The notes below the pieces were generated by a model. The model did not search any database. It was not told where the DNA came from and saw only the letters and a program-made list of their open reading frames with translations. From Thermotogae bacterium (GTDB lineage Bacteria; Thermotogota; Thermotogae; B3-G13): 9,165 nt of DNA. The stretch lies in contig WFSK01000007.1 in the NCBI GenBank assembly GCA_015486095.1, forward strand, positions 1 to 9,165, written 5' to 3'. Shown in pieces: positions 1-6,971 of this stretch (the stretch's first letter is position 1; each line of letters opens with the position of its first letter). Made by a program: the position numbers and the translations under genes.

Positions 1-374
1 ATCGGCTCATTCACCAATATAGAATATATGGGATACATCTTTTGAATATCTCCCACTTCGCTGCCGAACCAGATCTCGTCTATCACATGCATTCTGTGTA
101 AAATTCCTACTGCCCCTATAGCAAAGCCACGTGCATCTTGTGTTGCATAGACGAAAGGTAATTCTATAACAATATCCACTCCGTTGAAGATTGCCATTTT
201 CGTCCTTGCGAATTTATCCAGTATAGCGGGTTCACCTCGTTGAACGAAGTTTCCGCTCATAACACATACTACGGCATATGCTTTCCCTTTTTTTCTTATC
301 TGATCTAAGTGATAAAGATGTCCGTAATGAAAGGGATTATATTCGACGATTGCCCCCACGATCTTATCTCGCAT
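1..374 (-). CDS. tmcAL: TmcAL, tRNA(Met) cytidine acetate ligase (N-terminal part, cut by window edge)
   Basis: This is the first 124 codons of a YlbM/TmcAL-family protein; the rest lies beyond base 1. Family members activate acetate with ATP and acetylate the wobble cytidine (ac4C34) of elongator tRNA-Met in the cytoplasm. The nucleotidyltransferase fold opens with EYNPFHYGH (residues 11-19), which holds the HxGH nucleotide-binding motif. The family signature MSGNFVQRGEPAI follows, then a Lys/Arg stretch, an IELPF segment and a WFGSE motif. The ATG at 374 lies inside the end of the upstream kinase-phosphoesterase gene (stop 366-364), an 11-base overlap that implies co-transcription and coupled translation. 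I see no strong Shine-Dalgarno site. The family call is firm; activity on tRNA-Met is inferred from the family. Confidence 0.93.
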   Translation of the reverse strand, partial: MRDKIVGAIVEYNPFHYGHLYHLDQIRKKGKAYAVVCVMSGNFVQRGEPAILDKFARTKMAIFNGVDIVIELPFVYATQDARGFAIGAVGILHRMHVIDEIWFGSEVGDIQKMYPIYSILVNEP

Positions 375-2376
375 TTTGCTTATTGAGTTCTTCGATCACG
401 TATTGCAGCACTCTTTTCCTTGCTTCTTCAAGTGATGTATCTTTCAATGTACAACCTGCAGCCCTTTCATGCCCACCACCGCCGAAATGTAATGCGATTT
501 CACTGACGTCGATAAATTTTTTGGAACGAAACTCGACATGTATGCCTTCATCTTCTTCTATGAACAAAATGGCAACTTCCACCGTATTTATACTTCTAAT
601 GGTTTGAACGAAGAATGCCGCATCCCCCTCTTTCGTATCGGTCTCTCTGAACATCTCCCCACTTACATATCCCCAACCGAGTCGACCATTCGATTCTATA
701 TGTATCGTTTGGAGAAATTTGCTGTAAAGATTCAATTGTTCTAATGTCATATTTTCCAGTACCATGTTGGCGATATCGTTTATATTCCCTCCGAGTTCTA
801 CTAACTCCGCTGTGTCTTCGAGTGCCTTTCGTGTGACGTTGGAATATTTGAAAAAACCCGTATCGGTAACTATTCCTGTCAGCAAGATCTGGGCATGTTT
901 TGGAGAGATATTAAACTTGATAGCCTTCAAAAATTCATATATGATTTGAGAAGTCGATGCATAAGATGAATCCACCCAGTTGATATCTCCAAAGCTTTTG
1001 TTGGTCTTATGGTGATCGAGAACTACGACTGGCACACCTTCTTCTAACAACTCATTTGCCTTTCCAATACGTTCTATGTCAGAGGAATCCACTATGAATA
1101 CGAGATCGAATCTTCTATTTCTCAGTTCTTGAGGTTTGACTATACTTTCCCATGCCGGAATCCCTCTGAAAACCCGGGGAACATCATCCTCCAAACAAGG
1201 AATGGCATCTTTTCCGAGTTTTTCCAGGGCATAACTCAATCCCAAAACGGAACTTATACAATCACCATCTGGACGTATATGTCCGATAACAAGAATGGAA
1301 TGAGCTCTATCTATGGCATCTTTGATCTTTTCTATTTTCTCCAAATATTCATCTTTCACTATCATTATATTATCGGTTTGTATAGGAAAGTATACAGTGA
1401 ATATGGTTCCTTTGCCTTCTTCACTATCAACCTTTATATATCCTTTGTGTTTTTCAACGATGCTTCTAACGATCGATAATCCGAGTCCACTTCCGCCCGT
1501 ACCGGGAACTTTAAACCTTTCAGATCTATAGAACTTATCGAATATGTGAGGTATGGCATCTTTTGGTATACCTATACCGGTATCCGATACTCGAATTACG
1601 ATTTCATTCTCTCTTTTGAAGATCTCCACCTTTACCTTCTTTTCTCCCACCTTTTGTGAAGTATACTTCACTGCATTATCCAGTAAATTAGAAAATAACT
1701 GGGTTAATAATTCGGGATCTCCGAACATATTGATGGCTTCACCTGCTTCGAGTACCAGCGAAACATTTCCTTCTATAGCCAGAGGCTTCACGAGGTCTAT
1801 CACGTATTGTGCTATTTCTTTAAGATTTACCGTTTTATAATGTAGCTGGAAATCGTCTGCTTCTAATCTCAGGATATCGAGTAATTCGTTTATTAGATTG
1901 GTCATACGAGTTGCTTCTTTTTCGATTATTTTTAGATATTTCATAGCCATCTCTTTGTTCTTTAAGCCGTTTAAGATGAGTGTTTCTGCGAAGCCTTTGA
2001 TGGAGGTGAGTGGTGTCTTCAATTCGTGAGAAGCAGTAGACATAATGTCACGTTGGCTTTTATCGATGAGATTACTTATTATTATCGCTATCCTTTCTCT
2101 TTCGGTGTCTTTTAAGGGAAGAAGAGTACATTCGTATTTATCTATCTTGATAGAGAAGGGTTCAGAAACTTCATTGTCGGTGTCCTCCCATTCTTTTAAA
2201 ATTCTCCAAAGTAGCCTTGTAAATGGCACATTACTCGATAAGGTGAATATATCTTTACCGATCAAATGTTCTTTCGGGGTATTCAAAGCGTTAGAAGCAG
2301 ACTTGTTTAGAAAAGAGATCCTTTTATCTTCGATGACAAAGATTGCGTCGCGGATATGATCGAATATTCTCTCCAT
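364..2376 (-). CDS. Fusion of cytosolic PhoR-like histidine kinase and NrnA-like DHH/DHHA1 phosphoesterase
   Basis: One uninterrupted 670-residue frame carries two complete enzymes. Residues about 1-105 are a PAS-like sensor. HisKA follows with phospho-accepting His117 in SHELKTP. The ATPase domain has its N box at 230-238 (NLLDNAVKY), G1 at 265-269 (DTGIG), F box at 279-283 and G2 at 292-299 (GTGGSGLG). From about 338 to 670 there is a full NrnA-like module: HIRPDGD (366-372), VDSSD around Asp430, the DHH triad 454-456, GIVTDTG with Asp505, and the DHHA1 glycine motif GGGGHERAAG (632-641). NrnA proteins degrade 2-5 nt RNAs and dephosphorylate pAp; relatives cleave cyclic dinucleotides. No transmembrane segment is visible, unlike most PhoR kinases. 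The ATG at 2376 lies 17 bases after the response-regulator stop, with AGGAG upstream at long spacing. The possible internal ATG at 1365 (Met338) has no Shine-Dalgarno site. Domain calls are firm; the joint function is unknown. Confidence 0.93.
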   Translation of the reverse strand: MERIFDHIRDAIFVIEDKRISFLNKSASNALNTPKEHLIGKDIFTLSSNVPFTRLLWRILKEWEDTDNEVSEPFSIKIDKYECTLLPLKDTERERIAIIISNLIDKSQRDIMSTASHELKTPLTSIKGFAETLILNGLKNKEMAMKYLKIIEKEATRMTNLINELLDILRLEADDFQLHYKTVNLKEIAQYVIDLVKPLAIEGNVSLVLEAGEAINMFGDPELLTQLFSNLLDNAVKYTSQKVGEKKVKVEIFKRENEIVIRVSDTGIGIPKDAIPHIFDKFYRSERFKVPGTGGSGLGLSIVRSIVEKHKGYIKVDSEEGKGTIFTVYFPIQTDNIMIVKDEYLEKIEKIKDAIDRAHSILVIGHIRPDGDCISSVLGLSYALEKLGKDAIPCLEDDVPRVFRGIPAWESIVKPQELRNRRFDLVFIVDSSDIERIGKANELLEEGVPVVVLDHHKTNKSFGDINWVDSSYASTSQIIYEFLKAIKFNISPKHAQILLTGIVTDTGFFKYSNVTRKALEDTAELVELGGNINDIANMVLENMTLEQLNLYSKFLQTIHIESNGRLGWGYVSGEMFRETDTKEGDAAFFVQTIRSINTVEVAILFIEEDEGIHVEFRSKKFIDVSEIALHFGGGGHERAAGCTLKDTSLEEARKRVLQYVIEELNKQNAR

Positions 2377-2393
2377 GCCTAAACACTTCTCTC

Positions 2394-3128
2394 CTAGGGT
2401 GAATTGGATGAATTTTTCGCCGGATCTCGGAATTTATAACCTCTACCCCTGATCGTTATTATATATTGGGGAGAAGATGGATTTTCTTCTATCTTCATCC
2501 TCAGTCTTCTGATATGAACATCGATCTTACGCGGATCTAAACCATAATCGTCATTCCAAACCTTGCTCAACAATTCTGCTCTACTAAAAACCTTGCCTTC
2601 ATTTTCCGCAAGAAAGCGTAATAGATCGAATTCAAGAGATGTCAGATTAATACTCTTCCCCCTTACCTTGATCTCATATTTATCCGGGTCTATTTCCAGA
2701 TCCTGTGCTCTGATTATATTCTTCTTTTTTTCTTCAACTGCTTTTTTGCTCTTGTATCCTATTCTTCTGAAGATCGCCTTGATCCGTGCGAGCAATTCTC
2801 GAATACTAAATGGTTTCGTTACGTAATCATCTCCTCCTATTTCAAAGCCAACAACCCTATCGAATTCACTTGACTTTGCAGTCAAGAATATTATCGGCTT
2901 ATCTCGGGTGTTTCCCCGCTCACGTATTATACGACACAACTCCTTACCATCCATATCAGGAAGCATGATGTCTATTATGAAAAGATCTACCATTTCCTTT
3001 TCTATTAATTCGAGTGCTTCTTTCGCACTATATGCTTTTAAGACATCGTATCCTTCCCCCTTTAGATTATAACTCACAAGCTCCACTATTGAGGGTTCAT
3101 CATCGACAACAAGGATTCTCTTTCTCAT
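2394..3128 (-). CDS. PhoB/OmpR-family response regulator
   Basis: This 244-residue transcription factor is the likely partner of the kinase encoded just downstream. The receiver domain (about 1-120) has the acidic pair Asp9/Asp10, phospho-acceptor Asp53 in IIDIMLPD, Thr83 and Lys105 before Pro106, so it should accept phosphate from the kinase His. After a Lys/Glu-rich linker (about 121-140) comes an OmpR/PhoB winged helix (about 141-235). It includes LTSLEFDLLRFL, the recognition-helix region with DVHIRRLRMKI, and the terminal RGRGYKF wing. Length is normal for the family. The ATG at 3128 has AAGGA nine bases upstream. The order regulator then kinase, with 17 bases between them, is typical of a PhoP/PhoR or PhoB/PhoR pair. 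No pst or phoU gene is in the window, so a phosphate role is not shown and I give no symbol. Confidence 0.93.
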   Translation of the reverse strand: MRKRILVVDDEPSIVELVSYNLKGEGYDVLKAYSAKEALELIEKEMVDLFIIDIMLPDMDGKELCRIIRERGNTRDKPIIFLTAKSSEFDRVVGFEIGGDDYVTKPFSIRELLARIKAIFRRIGYKSKKAVEEKKKNIIRAQDLEIDPDKYEIKVRGKSINLTSLEFDLLRFLAENEGKVFSRAELLSKVWNDDYGLDPRKIDVHIRRLRMKIEENPSSPQYIITIRGRGYKFRDPAKNSSNSP

Positions 3129-3205
3129 AACTCATCTTCCTTTCTGTAACTGTGGCAAAATTCTCTACGTTCTCCTTTACACTTTCATATTTCTATACAG
3201 GAATT
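3129..3205 (-). other. Intergenic gap before the two-component genes
   Basis: These 77 bases separate the radical SAM stop codon from the response-regulator start and are the only real break between the tilS-ftsH group and the signalling group. I see the regulator's ribosome site (AAGGA) and a weak TATAGA -10-like hexamer at 3192-3197 without a convincing -35 partner. There is no hairpin plus T-run that would act as a terminator. The two groups may therefore be one long operon or may have a promoter that I cannot recognise. Confidence 0.35.
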
Positions 3206-4600
3206 CTAATGACCTGTAATACCTGCAGCGCGAGCTATAAATTCTCCGGTTCCTTCACTGCCATTGGATAGATACCATTCTAATTTAGCTAAGCGATACC
3301 CCTTGATCTTGATTATAGCCCCTTTTAATGATTTCCTCAACGTTTTCGCTCTCCTGGTAAAGGTACTCTTATCACAGAGTTTATATTTTTCAAAAGGAGT
3401 CTTGGGTTTTGGTACGAAGAGATTTACGTTCAGCTGAATAGTAGAAAAAGCAAATCTACTCTGAATCTTCTCGATGAGCGCCACTGTTTCCAAAACGTCT
3501 TCATCGGTTTCTGTGGGTAAACCTAACATGATGTATATTCTTAAGTGTTTTATTCCAGCTTCTTTTGCGATAGATAGTCCTTCGAAGATCTTCTCGTCTG
3601 AGAGGCCTTTACGTATGAATCTTCTCAATCTTTCGCTACCAGTTTCTATGCCCACCGTGATAGTCCTTTGTCCTCCTTTTGCAAGAGCTTCAGCGAGTCT
3701 CCTCGATAGAGTATCTATTCTTACAGAAGAAAGTGAAAAAGAGAATGCATTCTCTTCGAGGTAATCCAGGATTCGCCCTAAATAAGGGTAATCCGAGGGA
3801 GTTGCACTGACCAGCCCAATAGTTTTTATTTTATCCTTCACTCGGTCCAGACGTGCTATCACTTCTTCGGGTTTCATGAATCTATAAGGAGAATACGAAT
3901 AAGGCACGATGCAAAACTTACATCTTCTCGTACACCCCTTCGCTATTTCTAGAAGATAACGTTTCCCGAACGATGCCCTTGGAGTTAATATAACGGTTTC
4001 TGCCCTCGAGAGATGAATGTTCATCAGCTTGGAGCATACTCCTTCATAACCCGTGGAAGGTACATAGGTATTTTTCAGATGAGAAAGTGCATTCAAGATC
4101 TCTTCTCTTGTCATCCTCTTTTTCAATCCCTCATATATCAATTCGAATACTTCTATTCCCTTCTCTTCTATCTCTCCCAGAAAGAAGACATCGACGAAAT
4201 TCGAGAGGGGTTTTGGATTTATACATGTTACAGCACCACCACATACCACTATTGGATCATATATAGTTCTCATCTTTGCGATGGGATTTATACCGCTTTG
4301 CTGAAGAGATAGAAGTAAATTGGGATAATCCAGCTCAAAGGATACTGAAAAGGCTACAACGTTGAACTCTCTCAATTGGGCATTGCTTTCCACAGAGCGT
4401 AGTTCTCCTTTTCCTTCGTAAAAAAATCTCTCACATCTTATGAATTCAGAGGAGCTTAAAAGGTCATAAACGGCATGAAAACCCAGGTTAGACATCCCAA
4501 TACTATATGTGTTAGGATATACAAGAGCTACTCTTAGGGTTCCTTTATGAGTATAGTTCTTGAGATAGATTTCGCTATATAGATTACTCTTATTATTCAA
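3206..4600 (-). CDS. Radical SAM protein with B12-binding-like N-terminal region
   Basis: This 464-residue protein belongs to the COG1032-type radical SAM enzymes. Residues about 20-150 form an N-terminal Rossmann-like region (RVALVYPNTYSIGMSNLGF, then VVCGGAVTCINPKP and FFLGEIEE). It resembles the cobalamin-binding-like part of these proteins, but I do not see the DxHxxG motif that binds the cobalt ligand, so B12 use is doubtful. The radical SAM core starts at Cys223, Cys227 and Cys230 (CTRRCKFC), the ligands of the 4Fe-4S cluster that cleaves SAM. GIETGSERLRRFIRKG follows later in the barrel. The substrate is unknown. The start is a TTG at 4600 that overlaps the thioesterase TGA as TTGA (4-base overlap); no clear Shine-Dalgarno site is present, so translational coupling is likely. 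The stop is TAG at 3208-3206. The superfamily is certain, the function is not. Confidence 0.9.
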   Translation of the reverse strand: MNNKSNLYSEIYLKNYTHKGTLRVALVYPNTYSIGMSNLGFHAVYDLLSSSEFIRCERFFYEGKGELRSVESNAQLREFNVVAFSVSFELDYPNLLLSLQQSGINPIAKMRTIYDPIVVCGGAVTCINPKPLSNFVDVFFLGEIEEKGIEVFELIYEGLKKRMTREEILNALSHLKNTYVPSTGYEGVCSKLMNIHLSRAETVILTPRASFGKRYLLEIAKGCTRRCKFCIVPYSYSPYRFMKPEEVIARLDRVKDKIKTIGLVSATPSDYPYLGRILDYLEENAFSFSLSSVRIDTLSRRLAEALAKGGQRTITVGIETGSERLRRFIRKGLSDEKIFEGLSIAKEAGIKHLRIYIMLGLPTETDEDVLETVALIEKIQSRFAFSTIQLNVNLFVPKPKTPFEKYKLCDKSTFTRRAKTLRKSLKGAIIKIKGYRLAKLEWYLSNGSEGTGEFIARAAGITGH

Positions 4601-5010
4601 GTTATTACATGTGCTTTTCTTTGTTTTTCTTTAAGTTTGCTCTTTACTATGTACTTATCTACGATGATACGTTTATGCGTTGCTTTTGCAACAAACTCTA
4701 CTTCATCGTATACACGAATATCAAAGGATATTGCCCTTCCTATGATCTCGGTTATCTTGATCTTCATATGAAGGTTCATACCTATAGGAGTGGGGGCAAC
4801 ATGCTCTATCTCTGTCTTCACCGTTACGGCGATCTTACCTTCTTCTAATTTATCTTTTACCATCGCAAAACAAGCTCTGTGTATCTCCTTTATGAGTGCA
4901 AAGGTTGCAAGGGCATCTATCATATCTTTATCCATGAGTTTTCCAGACATCCCACCCGTTACTTTTATAGTGAACACTTTTTCTAAACCGATGAGTGCTT
5001 GAACATTCAT
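4597..5010 (-). CDS. FlK-like hotdog-fold thioesterase with altered catalytic triad
   Basis: The 137-residue protein resembles fluoroacetyl-CoA thioesterase FlK and its many uncharacterised relatives, which hydrolyse acyl-CoA esters in the cytoplasm. Length matches FlK (about 139). Visible family features are ALATFALI (33-40), the EHVAPTPIGM segment (69-78) with the active-site His70, and the C-terminal KATHKRIIVD strand. As I recall, the FlK triad is Thr42, Glu50 and His76. With an offset of six this aligns to Thr36, His44 and His70, so the usual Glu appears to be His; a Glu lies at 42, two residues earlier. I chose the ATG at 5010 rather than the TTG one codon earlier, because GAGG sits seven bases upstream and the ATG shares one base with the ftsH stop (TGATG). 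The substrate is unknown and need not be fluoroacetyl-CoA. Confidence 0.82.
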   Translation of the reverse strand: MNVQALIGLEKVFTIKVTGGMSGKLMDKDMIDALATFALIKEIHRACFAMVKDKLEEGKIAVTVKTEIEHVAPTPIGMNLHMKIKITEIIGRAISFDIRVYDEVEFVAKATHKRIIVDKYIVKSKLKEKQRKAHVIT

Positions 5011-6971
5011 CAATTCACCTCTCGAACAGGAAATTCATTTTTCGCTTCTTCTTTTGCTTCCTCTTCTGGTTGCTTGTTGTGTAGAAGACGCGTGAATTCG
5101 TCTCGTTCTATCACTTCGTGTTTTAGAAGATAAGATACGATCCTATCCATATCTTCTTTATGCTCTTTGATTATCTTTTTTGCCTTCGCATAGCAATCTT
5201 CGATTATATTGCGTACTTCTTCATCTACTTCGCTCGATGTCTTTTCACTGTAATTCTTCAACTTGGATATGTCTCTTCCAAGAAATACTTCTTCTTCCTG
5301 TCCCTTATAAGATAATGGACCTAATCTTTCACTCATACCGAATTCACATACCATTTTGTGTGCCAATCCTGTGGCAACCTCTATATCATTGGCTGCACCA
5401 GTGGTTACTTCATTGAAGATAAGATCTTCTGCAGCACGTCCTCCCAACAAACCGGTTATCTTATCTATTAACTCACTTTTACTCGTTAGATACTTATCAC
5501 CCACCGGTAATTGGAGGGTGTAGCCTAATGCCCTGTAACCACGAGGTATGATCGATATCTTGTGGATCGGTTCAGCGTGTGGCAGGTACGAAGCAACGAG
5601 TGCATGCCCGACCTCATGATATGCTATGATCTTTCGTTCTTTATCACTTATTACACGCGATTTCCTTTCTGGTCCTGCTATAACCCTATCGATGGCCTCT
5701 TCCAATTCATTCATAGTTATGGTCTTCTTGCTTCTTCTCACTGCCAATAAGGCAGCTTCATTTACCAGGTTTTCGAGGTCTGCTCCAACAAAACCAGGTG
5801 TTCTACGAGCTAATACGTTGACATCAACGGATGGATCCACAGGTTTTCCTCGCATATGAATTCTCAATATCGCTTCTCTACCCCTGATATCTGGTGGATC
5901 GACAACGATCTTCTTGTCTATTCGACCAGGTCTAAGAAGAGCTCTATCGAGAATATCTGGTCTATTCGTTGCCGCAATCAACACTATACCTTCACGAACA
6001 TCGAAACCATCCATTTCCACCAATAGTTGATTAAGGGTTTGCTCTCTTTCATCATGCCCTCCTCCAAGTCCGGCACCTCTTTGACGTCCCACTGCATCTA
6101 TTTCGTCTATAAATATTATGGCAGGAGCACTTTGCTTCGCTCGTCTGAAGAGGTCTCTTACCCTTGCTGCTCCAACTCCCACAAACAATTCGACGAAATC
6201 CGAACCACTCATGTGGAAGAACGGAACATTCGCTTCTCCAGCAACTGCCCTCGCTAACAAAGTTTTGCCTGTTCCTGGTGGTCCAACGAGCAATATTCCC
6301 TTTGGTAACTTCGCACCTATCGAGGTGTATTTGGATGGCTCCTTTAAAAAATTCACCACTTCTTTCAATTCTTCTTCTGCTTCATCCACACCTGCTACGT
6401 CCTTAAAGGTTACGCGTCTTTCATTGGGATTTACCACACTGGCAGGACTCTTTGTAAAAGAGAATGCTTGAGAACCTCCTCCACCCATTCTTCGCATCAT
6501 ATACAGCCAGAATATGATTATCGCTACCGTTGGTATGGTATATATCAGGACATTGACCCACCAATTGTTGACCATAGAGATCTTACCCGTCACTTCTATC
6601 CCGTTCTCTACGAGTTTGTCCACATAGTTTCCATTCATGATCCAGGGAGCGTTGACCTCGTATACGTGATCTACTGTTATAACCTTCAATTTCCCATCCT
6701 GGTCTATGATAACTTGCTTTACAGGTGTGGGTTTGGCCATCGCCATATTCCAAAATCTGGTGAAGTCCAACTGATCGACGGTCTTAGAGGAAGGGTAAAG
6801 AAGCTGTATGAGAAACAGGAAGAGCATAATAGTAAACAAGTAAAAGAGTATCATTCTCCAATTTGGCTTTAACGGACCATTGCCCCTTCTTTGAGAACCA
6901 TTGGGTCTATTTGTGGGATCATTCCTCCTGTCGTCGTATCTTGCGAATTTAAATATACGCAACTCACTCAA
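5010..6971 (-). CDS. ftsH: FtsH, ATP-dependent membrane zinc metalloprotease
   Basis: FtsH hexamers in the inner membrane extract and degrade misassembled membrane proteins and unstable regulators. The 653-residue product has two predicted membrane helices (about 40-58 and 139-158) flanking an extracytoplasmic domain. The AAA+ module has Walker A GPPGTGKT (230-237), the pore loop FVG (263-265), Walker B IIFIDEID (285-292) and the second region of homology with Arg fingers (about 334-350). The M41 protease has zinc ligands His452 and His456 and catalytic Glu453 (HEVGH), with Asp529 as the likely third ligand. The tail (about 634-653) is Glu/Lys-rich. An unusually long charged N-terminus of about 35 residues (RYDDRRNDP, SQRRGNG) precedes the first helix. 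The start is a TTG at 6971 inside the end of tilS (8-base overlap), with GGAGG ten bases upstream. The tilS-ftsH order is common in bacteria. Confidence 0.98.
   Translation of the reverse strand: MSELRIFKFARYDDRRNDPTNRPNGSQRRGNGPLKPNWRMILFYLFTIMLFLFLIQLLYPSSKTVDQLDFTRFWNMAMAKPTPVKQVIIDQDGKLKVITVDHVYEVNAPWIMNGNYVDKLVENGIEVTGKISMVNNWWVNVLIYTIPTVAIIIFWLYMMRRMGGGGSQAFSFTKSPASVVNPNERRVTFKDVAGVDEAEEELKEVVNFLKEPSKYTSIGAKLPKGILLVGPPGTGKTLLARAVAGEANVPFFHMSGSDFVELFVGVGAARVRDLFRRAKQSAPAIIFIDEIDAVGRQRGAGLGGGHDEREQTLNQLLVEMDGFDVREGIVLIAATNRPDILDRALLRPGRIDKKIVVDPPDIRGREAILRIHMRGKPVDPSVDVNVLARRTPGFVGADLENLVNEAALLAVRRSKKTITMNELEEAIDRVIAGPERKSRVISDKERKIIAYHEVGHALVASYLPHAEPIHKISIIPRGYRALGYTLQLPVGDKYLTSKSELIDKITGLLGGRAAEDLIFNEVTTGAANDIEVATGLAHKMVCEFGMSERLGPLSYKGQEEEVFLGRDISKLKNYSEKTSSEVDEEVRNIIEDCYAKAKKIIKEHKEDMDRIVSYLLKHEVIERDEFTRLLHNKQPEEEAKEEAKNEFPVREVN

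Noticed and set aside
364..1365. Separate nrnA gene
   Set aside because: The frame is continuous with the kinase and the internal ATG has no ribosome site, so I annotate a fusion.
3129..3205. Pho box or firm promoter upstream of the response regulator
   Set aside because: No repeated Pho-box motif is visible, and the TATAGA hexamer lacks a good -35 partner.
4013..4312. Plus-strand open frames opposite the radical SAM, ftsH and kinase genes
   Set aside because: They lie antisense to genes with clear protein-family motifs, lack ribosome sites and show no recognisable domains.
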